Source of the DNA: Vicinamibacterales bacterium | GTDB lineage: Bacteria > Acidobacteriota > Vicinamibacteria > Vicinamibacterales > Fen-181 | Assembly: GCA_036504215.1 (NCBI GenBank) | Contig: DASXVO010000070.1 | Coordinates: 62,001 to 126,000, forward strand | Length of the DNA stretch: 64,000 bases | Direction: 5' to 3' | Shown: in pieces, positions 1-8,420 of the stretch | Position numbering within the stretch: the first letter of the stretch is position 1 | Layout of the letters: each line of letters starts with the position of its first letter | The notes under the pieces: generated by a model | Databases searched by the model: none | Seen by the model: the letters and a program-made list of their open reading frames with translations, nothing else | Told to the model about the DNA's origin: nothing | Position numbers and translations under genes: made by a program

Positions 1-34
1 GCAGTAGAGGGGATCCCCTGATTGAGGTGTCACG

Positions 35-2272
35 ATGATGCGCCGTTGCCTCGCTGGAACCCTGCTGGGGTTCGTGGCCATCCTAGCCTCGTCGCTCGCG
101 ATTCGCGCCCAGGGCGGCGCGCCGCGGCCCGGACACCGGGTCGCGGCACCGGCCCGTCTCACCATTGAGGCCCTTCTCGACATCAGGCACCCGTCCAACC
201 CGATCTGGTCGCGCGACAGCCGGTGGATCGCGTTCATGTGGGAACGGGCCGGCGTCAGCAACCTGTATGTCGTGGCTGCCGACGGCTCGGCGAAGCCGGT
301 CGCGCTGACGACTGACGGCGGGCCCGTCGTCGGCCCGTTCTGGACCGCCGACAGCAAGGCGATCGGCTTCATGCGCGGCGGGTCGCTGATGCGGGTGTCG
401 ACTGACGGCCGCCAGCCGCCCACGCCGTTCTGGGCGGAGGCGCCCGGTCGTGGACTCGCCGTCTCGAGAGACGCCACGCAGGTCGCCTATCTCGTCGACT
501 GGAGCGGCGGAGGCGCGGGGCGAGGCGGTCGCGCGAGCGGCGGCCAGGGCGTGCCGGGGGCGGGCGGCCCCACGGTCATCCATATCCGTTCACTCGTGGA
601 CGGGAGCGACCGGGTCGTCGCGAGCGTCGAGGGAACCGTCGGCGGCGTCACGTGGACCGGCGACGGCGAGCACCTGACCTTCACGGTGGGCGGCGGCGGA
701 CAGACAATCCGCCACGAGCAGACGCCTGCCTACTCCGGATCGAAGATCATCTACTCCGCGACGGAGAACGCACCCGGTCCGCCCGGCCGGACCTTCATCG
801 TCTCCGCATCCGGCGGCGAGCCTCTGGCCTACAGTGCCGGAGTCGGCGGGCCTGGGGGTCGGGGCGGCGCGAATCGCTGGATCGACGCGACTCACTTCGT
901 CATCGATCGCACGGTGGAGTTCAAGAGGCGGGAGATTTCCATCGGCGACACCGCGGGCGGCGAGCCAAGGCTCGTCCATCAGCAGGTGAAGGAGACGTTC
1001 TGGAGCATGACCGGCGGCGCGCAAGGCGGCGCGCAGGCGTCGCCAGACGGCAGGTGGCTCTCGTTCCTGAGCGACCGCGACGGGTGGGACCACCTCTTCG
1101 TGATGCCCGCCACAGGCGGTGAAGCGGTCCAGGTCACCAAGGGCCGGTACGAGGCCTGGAGGCCCTCGTGGTCGCCCGATGGGACGCGCATCGCGTTCGA
1201 CTCGAACGAGGGAGCGAATCCCGGGTCGCGCCATCTGTCGGTCGCGGCCATCGGCGGCGATCCCGCTCGATTCAAGGTGACCGTCGTGACGAGCGGTCGC
1301 GGAACCGACACCGCGGCGCAGTGGTCCCCGAACGGCCGGATGCTCGTCTATCAGCACACGGATCCGCAGAACTCGGCGGACCTGTGGGTCGTCGACGTCG
1401 CGACTCCCGGATCGAGGCCGCGGCGGCTCACCGATTCGATGCCCCCGGCGATCGATCGTGCCGCGCTCGTCGAACCGCAGCTCGTGCACTACACAGGCGC
1501 CGACGGGCAATCGGTACCGGCCTACCTGTTCGTACCCAGAGGCCTCGACCGCTCCCGCAAGCATCCGGCCATCGTCTGGCTCCACGGCGACGGCGTGAAC
1601 CAGAACTACGACGGCTGGCACATCGAGCGCAATTACGCCGTCTACTACAGCTTCCACCAGTTCCTGCTGCAACGGGGTTTCGTGGTTCTCGCGCCGGACT
1701 ATCGCGGCAGCATCGGCTATGGGTCGGCGTGGCGCGAAGGCGTCTACATGGATGTTGGGGGCAAGGACTTCAGGGACGCCGCGATGAGCGCGGACTTCCT
1801 GAAGACGCTGCCGTACGTCGATACCTCCCGCGTTGGCGTGTGGGGCCTCAGCTACGGCGGGTTCTTCACGTTGCTCGCTGTGACGGAGAGGCCGACGACG
1901 TTCCGCGCGGCGGTGGACGTGGCCGGCGTCGCCGACTATGCGATGTACTACGAAGATCCGTATCACGGAGGCTGGACGGTCAGCCGGATCGGCACACCGG
2001 AGCAGAATCCCCGGGTGTACGCGCAGGCCTCACCGGTCTCACACGTCGACCGGCTCGTAACGCCCCTTCTCGTCCTGCACGGCACGGCCGACGTCAACGT
2101 GCCGTACCTGCATTCTGTTCGCCTGTTGGACGAACTCCTGAAGAACGGGAAAGGCCACCTCGTCCAGTTCATGACCTACCCGGGGGAATTCCACTACTTC
2201 ACCCGGGAGCATGTCCTCCGGGACGCCTGGACGAGGGTCAGCGCGTTCTTCGACGCGAACCTGAGGAGATAG
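35..2272 (+). CDS. Secreted S9 family peptidase (dipeptidyl-peptidase IV / acylaminoacyl-peptidase-like)
   Basis: A 745-residue serine exopeptidase or oligopeptidase, probably exported. The N-terminus (MMRRCLAGTLLGFVAILASS) is a signal peptide that ends near IRAQG. Residues about 45-480 carry repeated WD40-like/TolB-type beta-propeller blades (for example SPDGRWLSFLSDRDG and WSPDGTRIAF). The C-terminal alpha/beta-hydrolase domain has nucleophile motif GLSYGG with Ser606, Asp686 in HGTADVNVP and His720 in GEFHYF, a complete catalytic triad. S9 enzymes release short peptides from the N-terminus or cut oligopeptides, so a role in extracellular or periplasmic peptide scavenging is inferred. ATG at 35 is followed by a second ATG at 38, and GAGGTG lies just upstream. 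A glycine-rich insertion (about residues 155-180) interrupts the propeller. Two more S9 genes lie elsewhere in the window. Confidence 0.9.
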   Translation: MMRRCLAGTLLGFVAILASSLAIRAQGGAPRPGHRVAAPARLTIEALLDIRHPSNPIWSRDSRWIAFMWERAGVSNLYVVAADGSAKPVALTTDGGPVVGPFWTADSKAIGFMRGGSLMRVSTDGRQPPTPFWAEAPGRGLAVSRDATQVAYLVDWSGGGAGRGGRASGGQGVPGAGGPTVIHIRSLVDGSDRVVASVEGTVGGVTWTGDGEHLTFTVGGGGQTIRHEQTPAYSGSKIIYSATENAPGPPGRTFIVSASGGEPLAYSAGVGGPGGRGGANRWIDATHFVIDRTVEFKRREISIGDTAGGEPRLVHQQVKETFWSMTGGAQGGAQASPDGRWLSFLSDRDGWDHLFVMPATGGEAVQVTKGRYEAWRPSWSPDGTRIAFDSNEGANPGSRHLSVAAIGGDPARFKVTVVTSGRGTDTAAQWSPNGRMLVYQHTDPQNSADLWVVDVATPGSRPRRLTDSMPPAIDRAALVEPQLVHYTGADGQSVPAYLFVPRGLDRSRKHPAIVWLHGDGVNQNYDGWHIERNYAVYYSFHQFLLQRGFVVLAPDYRGSIGYGSAWREGVYMDVGGKDFRDAAMSADFLKTLPYVDTSRVGVWGLSYGGFFTLLAVTERPTTFRAAVDVAGVADYAMYYEDPYHGGWTVSRIGTPEQNPRVYAQASPVSHVDRLVTPLLVLHGTADVNVPYLHSVRLLDELLKNGKGHLVQFMTYPGEFHYFTREHVLRDAWTRVSAFFDANLRR

Positions 2273-2576
2273 GCCATGGACTATCACGTGATGGAAGCGC
2301 GGCACGTGTCCGCATCCGTCAGACCGAACTGAAGGAGGAGTGAGTACGCAGTAGGATCCCTCTTCCGACAGTCGCAGCATCGAGTCCAGCGGAAGTGTCC
2401 CACCTGTGAGGCCGGCGTCTGGATCACTGTCAGGCCGACAGCGACTCGAGACGCCGGCTCGCGTCGCCCTGTTCGATCGTCGCCAGCAGGCGCATCCTCC
2501 CGTCGTTCCTCGGCTTGGTTCGGGACGGCCCTCGGCGCGGAGCACGGGGCCGGGACAGTGTAAGATCTCGGATGTC
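2273..2576. other. Intergenic region, no convincing gene
   Basis: About 300 bases between the S9 peptidase and mtgA. An 18-codon reading frame starts at 2276 (MDYHVMEARHVSASVRPN) with AGGAGA just upstream. Its first half resembles the start of DUF2442-type proteins, so it may be a decayed remnant. TAAGAT at 2561-2566 is a possible -10 element for mtgA, but no matching -35 is visible. Nothing else is supported. Confidence 0.3.
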
Positions 2577-3317
2577 ATGGCCGCACGTGCGACAGCCAAA
2601 GCCGTTCGTCGTCCCACCCGATCCCGGGTTGGCCGGATCGTTGTCCGCCTGGGGCGGCTTGCGGCTCTCGCGTTCGTCGCGTCGGTGCTCGCGGTGCTGG
2701 CGCTGCGCTGGATCCCGCCGCTGACCTCCGGCGTGATGATCGAGCGCCGCGTCGAAGCGTTGATTGGCGGACGTCCGTACCACGTCGACTACCGGTGGGT
2801 GCCGTGGACCCGGATGTCCAGGCAGGCGGGCCTCGCGGTCATCGCGTCGGAAGATCAGAACTTCCCGACACACCACGGCTTCGACCTGGAGGCGATCCAG
2901 AAGGCGATCGACAAGCACGACAAGGGCGGACACCTTCGCGGCGCCAGCACGATTTCGCAGCAGGTGGCCAAGAACGTCTTCCTCTGGTCCGGTCGGAGCT
3001 TCGTACGCAAGGGGCTCGAGGCGTACCTCACGGCGCTCATCGAGCTCGCCTGGCCCAAGCGGCGCATTCTCGAGGTCTACCTGAACATCGTCGAACTGGG
3101 TGACGGGGTGTTCGGGGTCGAGGCGGCCAGCCAGCGGTTCTTCCGGAAGCCGGCGGCGAAACTCGGACCGTCCGAAGCGGCGCTGCTCGCGGCGGTGCTG
3201 CCAAACCCGATCCGGCTCCGCGTCAACCGACCCTCGGCGTACGTGGAAGAACGCCGCGCGTGGATCCTCCAGCAAATGGACCAGTTGGGCGGCACCTCGC
3301 TCATCGGCAAGTACTGA
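2577..3317 (+). CDS. mtgA: Monofunctional biosynthetic peptidoglycan transglycosylase
   Basis: A 246-residue GT51 glycosyltransferase that polymerises lipid II into glycan strands at the outer face of the inner membrane. A basic N-terminus precedes one membrane anchor at about residues 24-42 ([18 protein letters not shown]). The catalytic domain shows the GT51 signatures [12 protein letters not shown], with catalytic Glu92, and [17 protein letters not shown]. These are followed by [22 protein letters not shown] in the third conserved block. No transpeptidase domain follows, so this is the monofunctional type (MtgA), near the usual length of about 240 residues. The start at 2577 was chosen because the longer in-frame extension upstream has no membrane-protein character and the anchor follows naturally from this ATG. 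It stands alone, without visible operon partners. Confidence 0.93.
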   Translation: MAARATAKAVRRPTRSRVGRIVVRLGRLAALAFVASVLAVLALRWIPPLTSGVMIERRVEALIGGRPYHVDYRWVPWTRMSRQAGLAVIASEDQNFPTHHGFDLEAIQKAIDKHDKGGHLRGASTISQQVAKNVFLWSGRSFVRKGLEAYLTALIELAWPKRRILEVYLNIVELGDGVFGVEAASQRFFRKPAAKLGPSEAALLAAVLPNPIRLRVNRPSAYVEERRAWILQQMDQLGGTSLIGKY

Positions 3318-3379
3318 ACGCCGGGCCACCCGTCACGCGTGATCCCGCAGGGCGGTTTCTCCCGTGCAGGAAGTCCTCG

Positions 3380-3744
3380 ATGCGAACGCTGCTGTCGGCG
3401 CTGCTGTTGACGGCCGGTGTCACGATGGTCTCGGCCGCCCATCCCCAATCCAGTCAGCTTCCGCCCGAGACGTCGGCCCAGAAGGAGGCCCGCCTGCAGT
3501 GGTGGACCGAAGCCCGGTTCGGGATGTTCATCCACTGGGGGCTCGACCTGGATGACGTCCCGGGCGGGTGGACTTCCGGTCGCCCGAACAGTTCAAGCCG
3601 CGCGAGTGGATGACGGTGAAGATGAGCGCGCGGAAGGACACGACGTGGCTGAAGGAGGAGGGCCGCGCCGGGGACCTGGTGCTCAAGCTGCCAATCCTCG
3701 AGCCCGCAGTGGAGATCCCGGTCGTGGAGTTGATCCTGAAATAG
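3380..3744 (+). pseudogene. Degraded alpha-L-fucosidase (GH29) remnant
   Basis: The segment opens with a signal peptide (MRTLLSALLLTAGVTMVSAA). It then has the typical N-terminal block of bacterial GH29 alpha-L-fucosidases, RLQWWTEARFGMFIHWGL. The reading frame departs from the family after about 65 codons and terminates at 3613. In another frame, from about 3567 to the TAG at 3742-3744, sits a stretch that reads FRSPEQFKPREWM and later LVLKLPILEPAVEIPVVELI. This could be a displaced downstream or C-terminal part of the same or a related enzyme. A full GH29 enzyme is about 450 residues, so more than 300 residues, including the catalytic nucleophile region, are missing. This reads as internal deletion plus frameshift. 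The assignment of the second fragment is uncertain. Confidence 0.6.
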
Positions 3745-3814
3745 GCAACGTGGCCGGGAATATGCGGGCCACAGATCTCGCGGAGGTTGAACAGCTGGGG
3801 TTCGCGTCCTCAAC

Positions 3815-3843
3815 TTGAATATTAGTAGTCGCTGCACTATATT
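3815..3843 (+). promoter_or_regulatory. Sigma70-type promoter of the AAA/DUF4143 gene
   Basis: TTGAAT at 3815-3820 and TATATT at 3838-3843 are separated by 17 bases, four and five matches to the -35 and -10 consensus. Transcription would start about 7 bases after the -10, at position 3849-3851, the ATG itself (3850). No Shine-Dalgarno sequence precedes that ATG. This suggests a leaderless mRNA. The block is AT-rich compared with its surroundings. Confidence 0.55.
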
Positions 3844-3849
3844 TCATAC

Positions 3850-4998
3850 ATGATCGATCGCCCAGGCTATCGCCTGCAGATTCAACACTCCTTGCGCCAA
3901 TTCCGGATCACGGCCTTGCTCGGCCCCCGTCAGTGCGGGAAGACCACCTTGGCCAAGGCGCTCGCCATCGGGCCAGACGCCTACTTCGACCTCGAAGACC
4001 CTCTGGACCTGGCTCGACTCGAAGCGCCTCGACAGACGCTCGGTGCGCTCACGGGGCTCGTGGTCATCGACGAGATCCAACGCCGGCCGGACCTGTTCCC
4101 GCTGCTGCGGGTCCTGGCGGACCGCCCGGGCACACCGGCCCGCTTCCTGATTCTGGGCAGCGCCTCGCTGGACCTTGTCAAAGGCGTGTCGGAATCTCTG
4201 GCTGGGCGGGTGGGCTTCGTCGACCTGAGTGGCTTCGACGGCACCGAAGTCGGCTTCGACCGCCTCTCCACGCTGTGGCTTCGGGGCGGTCTCCCGGAGT
4301 CGTTCCTGAGCGACTCCGACGAGACGAGCCTGCACTGGCGGCTGCAGTTCGTCCGCACGTTTCTCACTCGGGACATTCCTCAACTGGGCATCACCATCCC
4401 TTCCGAGCAGTTGCGCCGCTTCTGGCTCATGGTCGCCCACTACCACGGGCAGTCGTGGAACGCCTCGGAGATCGCGGGTTCTCTCGGTATCAACTACAAG
4501 ACGGCGCAGCACTACCTCGACATCCTCACCGGCTCGTTCCTGATCCGGTCGTTGCCGCCCTGGACCGAGAACCTCGGCAAACGTGTGCGCAAGACGCCGA
4601 AGATCTACCTGCGCGACAGCGGCCTGTTTCACGCGCTGCAGCGGATCCACTCGCTGCCGGACCTCCAGGCACACCCGAAGCTCGGCGCCTCGTGGGAGGG
4701 ATTGGCACTCGAACATGTCCTGCGGGTCCTCCGGGTGGAGCCCGGCGAGGCGTTCCACTGGAGCACCCACGGAGGTGCCGAGGTGGACCTGTTGATCGTC
4801 CGGGGCGGTCAACGCTGGGGCTTCGAGCTCAAATACGCGGACGCGCCGCGCACGACCAGGTCCATGCGGACGGCGCTGGACGATCTGCGACTGGAGCGCC
4901 TGTTCGTGATCTACCCTGGGGAGAAGGACTACGCGCTGGACGATCGGATTCAGGTGCTCGCGTTGCGAAATGTGGAGGGCTTGGTCACGAAGGTGTGA
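3850..4998 (+). CDS. AAA ATPase with C-terminal DUF4143
   Basis: A 382-residue protein of the widespread AAA_14/DUF4143 family, whose cellular role is not settled. Walker A is GPRQCGKTT (residues 25-33), Walker B is VVIDE (71-75) and a sensor-type FLILGSAS follows. The C-terminal half (about 190-345) is the DUF4143 region. It has a winged-helix-like SEIAGSLGINYKTAQHYLDIL and the nuclease-like GAEVDLLIVRGGQRWGFELKY, in which the spaced acidic and Lys residues recall PD-(D/E)XK folds. Such genes are often found alone, in accessory regions and in variable copy number, with proposed links to toxin-antitoxin or DNA-related functions. Here it follows a decayed fucosidase and has its own strong promoter, which fits a horizontally moving single-gene unit. 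The exact function cannot be assigned. Confidence 0.9.
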   Translation: MIDRPGYRLQIQHSLRQFRITALLGPRQCGKTTLAKALAIGPDAYFDLEDPLDLARLEAPRQTLGALTGLVVIDEIQRRPDLFPLLRVLADRPGTPARFLILGSASLDLVKGVSESLAGRVGFVDLSGFDGTEVGFDRLSTLWLRGGLPESFLSDSDETSLHWRLQFVRTFLTRDIPQLGITIPSEQLRRFWLMVAHYHGQSWNASEIAGSLGINYKTAQHYLDILTGSFLIRSLPPWTENLGKRVRKTPKIYLRDSGLFHALQRIHSLPDLQAHPKLGASWEGLALEHVLRVLRVEPGEAFHWSTHGGAEVDLLIVRGGQRWGFELKYADAPRTTRSMRTALDDLRLERLFVIYPGEKDYALDDRIQVLALRNVEGLVTKV

Positions 4999-5058
4999 AG
5001 GCGTGACGCATCATCACATCGCGGACGCGGGTGCGCTTTACGGTTCATGAGGGGGTGC

Positions 5059-5090
5059 TTGACTCGCGGCCGGCCGCGATGCGTTACTCT
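5059..5090 (+). promoter_or_regulatory. Candidate promoter of the ygfK-like gene
   Basis: TTGACT at 5059-5064 matches five of six -35 positions. A weak -10 lies at 5083-5090 (within GTTACTCT) with a spacer of 18-20 bases. Transcription would begin close to the ATG at 5097, which lacks an obvious Shine-Dalgarno sequence, so a very short or absent leader is possible. Confidence 0.35.
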
Positions 5091-5096
5091 TGTCGC

Positions 5097-8000
5097 ATGT
5101 CGGATGTCATGCGAATCCAGCCGTTCTCGACCCAGCTCCGCCGCATCCTGCTCGAGTACGAGCACGCCGCCTCGATCTTCGGAATCCCGCGCCAGCTCTT
5201 TCACACGCCTCGGCCCAACGCACCGTACGCCGTGCGGCAGTTGTTCGGAAAGTACCTGGCCACCCCGGTCGGGCCGTCCGCGGGACCGCACACCCAGCTC
5301 AGTCAGAACATCATCTCGGCGTGGCTCTGCGGCGGACGGTTCATCGAGCTCAAGACGGTGCAGGTCATGGATGAACTCGTCATCCCGCGCCCCTGCATCG
5401 ACATGACCGACGAAGGCTACAACGTCGAGTGGTCCCAGGAATTGAAGCTGGAGCAGTCGGCCCACGAGTACATCGTCGCGTGGGCCATCCTGCACATCCT
5501 GCCGCGCGTGCTCGGATGGACCGACGCGGCACGGCACGGCTCCCCACTGCCTGGCGCCATCTTCGACATGAGCGTGGGCTACAACCTGGACGGCGTCCGG
5601 AACCCCCGCATGAGCACCTTCATGGATGTCATGGCGGATGCGTCCGACGAGCTCGCTCGGATCGCCGAGTCCCTCCGCCGCGACTTCCCTCAGTTTGCAG
5701 GCATCGAGTTCCCGGCTCAGATCGTCAACAGCGTCACCCTCTCGACGATGCACGGGTGCCCCCCCGAGGAGATCGAACGCATCGCCCGCTACCTGATCGA
5801 GGAGCGCGGCCTGCACACGGTGGTCAAGCTGAACCCAACGCTCCTCGGCAAGGAGCGCGTACTCGACATCCTCCATCGTCGACTGGGGTTCACAGATATC
5901 GACATCCCGGACTCGGTCTTCGACCACGATCTGAAGTACGACCGGGCGGTCGATCTGATCAGGTCGCTCCAGAGCGCCGCTGCCGCCAGGGGCCTGACGT
6001 TCGGCGTCAAGTTGAGCAACACGCTCGCGATGCGCAACCACGCCGGCCGGCTGCCGGGCGCCGAGATGTACATGTCGGGGCGGGCGCTCTACCCGGTCAC
6101 GATGAACCTGTACGACGGGCTGTTGCACGAGTTCGACGGCCGACTGCACGTCTCGTATTCCGCCGGCGCCGACGCGTTGAACGTCGCGACCATCCTCGCC
6201 TGCGGCGCGATGCCCGTCACGGGCTGTTCCGATCTGCTGAAGCCTGGCGGATTCGGCCGCATGACGCAGTGGCTGGAGAACCTCGAGGCCTCGATGCGCG
6301 ACCGGGGTGCGACCAGCCTCGACGTCCTCTCCGCGGACAGGCTGGCGAACGTGCGCCAGGCTGCGTCGGACGCCCTGGACGATCCTCGCTACCGCAAGGA
6401 CGCCGTTCCGCACGGCCTGCCCAAGGTACAGTCCGGTCTCGGCCTCTGGGACTGCGTGGTCGCGCCATGCGTCGAGGCCTGTGCGGTGGAACAGGATGTG
6501 CCCGAGTACGCCTGGCTCATCGCGCAAGGCGAGTACGACCGCGCCCTGGAGGTGATCCTCGCCCGCAACCCCCTGCCCGGGATCACCGGCCACGTGTGCA
6601 CCAGGCTGTGCCAGACGAGGTGTACGCGCAACGACTACGAGGAGAGCGTGGCGATCCGGGCGCTCAAGCGCATCGCGGAGGAGCGCGGGCGCGCCGGATA
6701 CGTGTCGAAGCAGCGCTCCCCCACCGGACGCACGGTCGCCATCATCGGCAGCGGGCCATCCGGCCTCGCGGCTGCCGCGTTCCTCGCGGTGAACGGCGTA
6801 CACGCGACGATATTCGAGGCCAGGGATGTGCCGGGCGGCATGATGCGCATGGTGCCGCCGTTCCGTTTGCCGTGGGAAATCGTCCAGCGCGACATCGACC
6901 GCATCACGGCGCTCGGCGTCGACCTCGTGCTCGACACGCGCATCACCGTCCCGCCGGAGGAATTGCTCCGGCAAGGCTTCGACGCCGTGTACCTTGCGAG
7001 CGGCTTCCAGCGCGACGCGCCGCTGCGCATCGCCGGCGCCGATGGACCCGGGGTGGTACCGGCGTTGCACCTGCTCGACCGATCCCGTCGCGGTGAGCAC
7101 CTGGACCTCGGCGCGAGAGCGGTGGTCGTGGGCGGCGGCGACACGGCGATGGACGCGGTCCGAACGTCGCAGCGGCTCACGGGCCATCCCGTCACGATTC
7201 TCTACCGCCGCACCCGGCACGAGATGCCGGCCTCCGAGGAGGAGTTGGACGGCGCGCTGGAAGAAGGCAACATCCTCGAAGAACTCGTCGCCCCGATCGA
7301 GGTCCTGCGTGGGTCGGACGGCCGGGTCACCGGCCTCAGGTGCGTCCGCAACCGGCTGGGCGAACCGGGACCGGACAAACGCCGGTCGCCGGTTGCGATC
7401 CCGGATTCGGAGTTCATCGTCACGTGCGACTCGGTGGTTGTTGCCGTGGGACAGAAGCCCGAGCTCACGTTCCTCGACGCCAGCCGCGTGGTTCGGCACG
7501 GCGGTGGCGGCGTACTCGTGGACGCGACAACCCGCTGTGCGGGGCCGGAAGGCGTCTACGCCGGCGGCGACGTCGTGATCGAACCGCGGAGCATCATCGC
7601 GGCGTGCGACGACGGCCGGAGGGCTGCCGAGGCCATCTGCGAGCGCCTGGGCGTCCCCTTCGCCCAGCCATCTTCGACGCCCGCCGCGCTCTCCCAGGCG
7701 GACATCGCCGCACTCAAGGCGGCGCGGGCGCGGAAGGTCGCGCAGGTGAAGCCGACGATGGTGCCGGTCGCGGAACGCGCCGGCTTCACGCTGATCGAAC
7801 CGACCTTCACCGAGGAGGAGGCGCGCCGCGAGGCGCTGCGCTGCGTGCAGTGCACGACGTTCTGCGACAAGTGCGTCGAGGTCTGTCCGAACAGGGCCAA
7901 TGACACCTTCGTGATGGCGCCCGTCAGCTACAGGCTGCCGGTGTTCGCCATGGAGGGCGGCCTCGTGTGCGTCGTCGGGACGGAGGGGTTCGAGATCGCG

Positions 8001-8414
8001 CAGGGCCGGCAGATCGTGCACGTGGACGACTTCTGCAACGAGTGCGACAACTGCCAGACCTTCTGCGTCCACCACGGCCGGCCGTACGCCGACAAGCCAC
8101 GGCTCTTCCTCGACGCCGACCTGTTCGCCGCCGAAGGGAGCAACGCATTTCACATCGAAGGCGACGCCATTCAACGGCGGGAGCACGGCGAGCAGTCGGC
8201 GCTCACCGTGCTGAGCGAGGCGATGATCTTCGAGGACGCCGTCCTGCGCGTGACGCTGACCCACGACTGGCACGTGCGCGAGGCGGTGGCGAAGACCCCG
8301 TTTGTCGGCCGACGATCGCTGAAACCCGCCGCGGAGATGGCGGTTCTCTACCACGGAGTCAGGAACACGCTGCCGTTCCTGACACGCGGATCGAAGACGG
8401 ACGCCCGGACGTGA
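5097..8414 (+). CDS. ygfK: YgfK-like putative selenate reductase / NAD(P)-binding flavo-iron-sulfur oxidoreductase
   Basis: A large 1105-residue cytoplasmic oxidoreductase. The start MSDVMRIQPF and the following FGIPRQLFHTP resemble E. coli YgfK, which supports ATG 5097 over ATG 5109. The N-terminal third is a dihydroorotate/dihydropyrimidine dehydrogenase-like barrel (SYSAGADALNVATI and GCSDLLKPGGFGRM). A cysteine-rich GltD/DPYD-type region follows (PCVEACAVEQDVPEYA and GHVCTRLCQTRC). Next come an FAD-binding GSGPSG (about residue 548) and a second dinucleotide site GGGDTAMDA (about 676). The tail has two 4Fe-4S cysteine clusters, CVQCTTFCDKCVEVCP (about 915) and CNECDNCQTFC (about 980). YgfK was annotated as a selenate reductase, but its biochemical substrate is not established and its architecture also matches dihydropyrimidine dehydrogenases. 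Next to a semialdehyde dehydrogenase and an aminotransferase, a role in purine, pyrimidine or hydantoin catabolism is inferred. Confidence 0.85.
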   Translation: MSDVMRIQPFSTQLRRILLEYEHAASIFGIPRQLFHTPRPNAPYAVRQLFGKYLATPVGPSAGPHTQLSQNIISAWLCGGRFIELKTVQVMDELVIPRPCIDMTDEGYNVEWSQELKLEQSAHEYIVAWAILHILPRVLGWTDAARHGSPLPGAIFDMSVGYNLDGVRNPRMSTFMDVMADASDELARIAESLRRDFPQFAGIEFPAQIVNSVTLSTMHGCPPEEIERIARYLIEERGLHTVVKLNPTLLGKERVLDILHRRLGFTDIDIPDSVFDHDLKYDRAVDLIRSLQSAAAARGLTFGVKLSNTLAMRNHAGRLPGAEMYMSGRALYPVTMNLYDGLLHEFDGRLHVSYSAGADALNVATILACGAMPVTGCSDLLKPGGFGRMTQWLENLEASMRDRGATSLDVLSADRLANVRQAASDALDDPRYRKDAVPHGLPKVQSGLGLWDCVVAPCVEACAVEQDVPEYAWLIAQGEYDRALEVILARNPLPGITGHVCTRLCQTRCTRNDYEESVAIRALKRIAEERGRAGYVSKQRSPTGRTVAIIGSGPSGLAAAAFLAVNGVHATIFEARDVPGGMMRMVPPFRLPWEIVQRDIDRITALGVDLVLDTRITVPPEELLRQGFDAVYLASGFQRDAPLRIAGADGPGVVPALHLLDRSRRGEHLDLGARAVVVGGGDTAMDAVRTSQRLTGHPVTILYRRTRHEMPASEEELDGALEEGNILEELVAPIEVLRGSDGRVTGLRCVRNRLGEPGPDKRRSPVAIPDSEFIVTCDSVVVAVGQKPELTFLDASRVVRHGGGGVLVDATTRCAGPEGVYAGGDVVIEPRSIIAACDDGRRAAEAICERLGVPFAQPSSTPAALSQADIAALKAARARKVAQVKPTMVPVAERAGFTLIEPTFTEEEARREALRCVQCTTFCDKCVEVCPNRANDTFVMAPVSYRLPVFAMEGGLVCVVGTEGFEIAQGRQIVHVDDFCNECDNCQTFCVHHGRPYADKPRLFLDADLFAAEGSNAFHIEGDAIQRREHGEQSALTVLSEAMIFEDAVLRVTLTHDWHVREAVAKTPFVGRRSLKPAAEMAVLYHGVRNTLPFLTRGSKTDART

Positions 8415-8420
8415 CGCCGG

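Noticed and set aside
2276-2332. 18-codon reading frame MDYHVMEARHVSASVRPN
   Set aside because: Reminiscent of DUF2442 beginnings and preceded by AGGAGA, but too short to support a gene or a definite pseudogene.
4950-8354. 1134-codon open frame antisense to the ygfK-like gene
   Set aside because: It has no family motifs and an Arg/His/Asp-rich composition typical of the complementary frame of GC-rich coding DNA. The plus strand shows clear FAD, NAD(P) and 4Fe-4S motifs.
5097-8414. Direct involvement of the ygfK-like gene in selenium metabolism for the nearby selenoprotein
   Set aside because: The name 'putative selenate reductase' is historical, no selenate-specific feature is visible and the peroxiredoxin gene is 30 kb away. 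The shared selenium theme may be coincidence.
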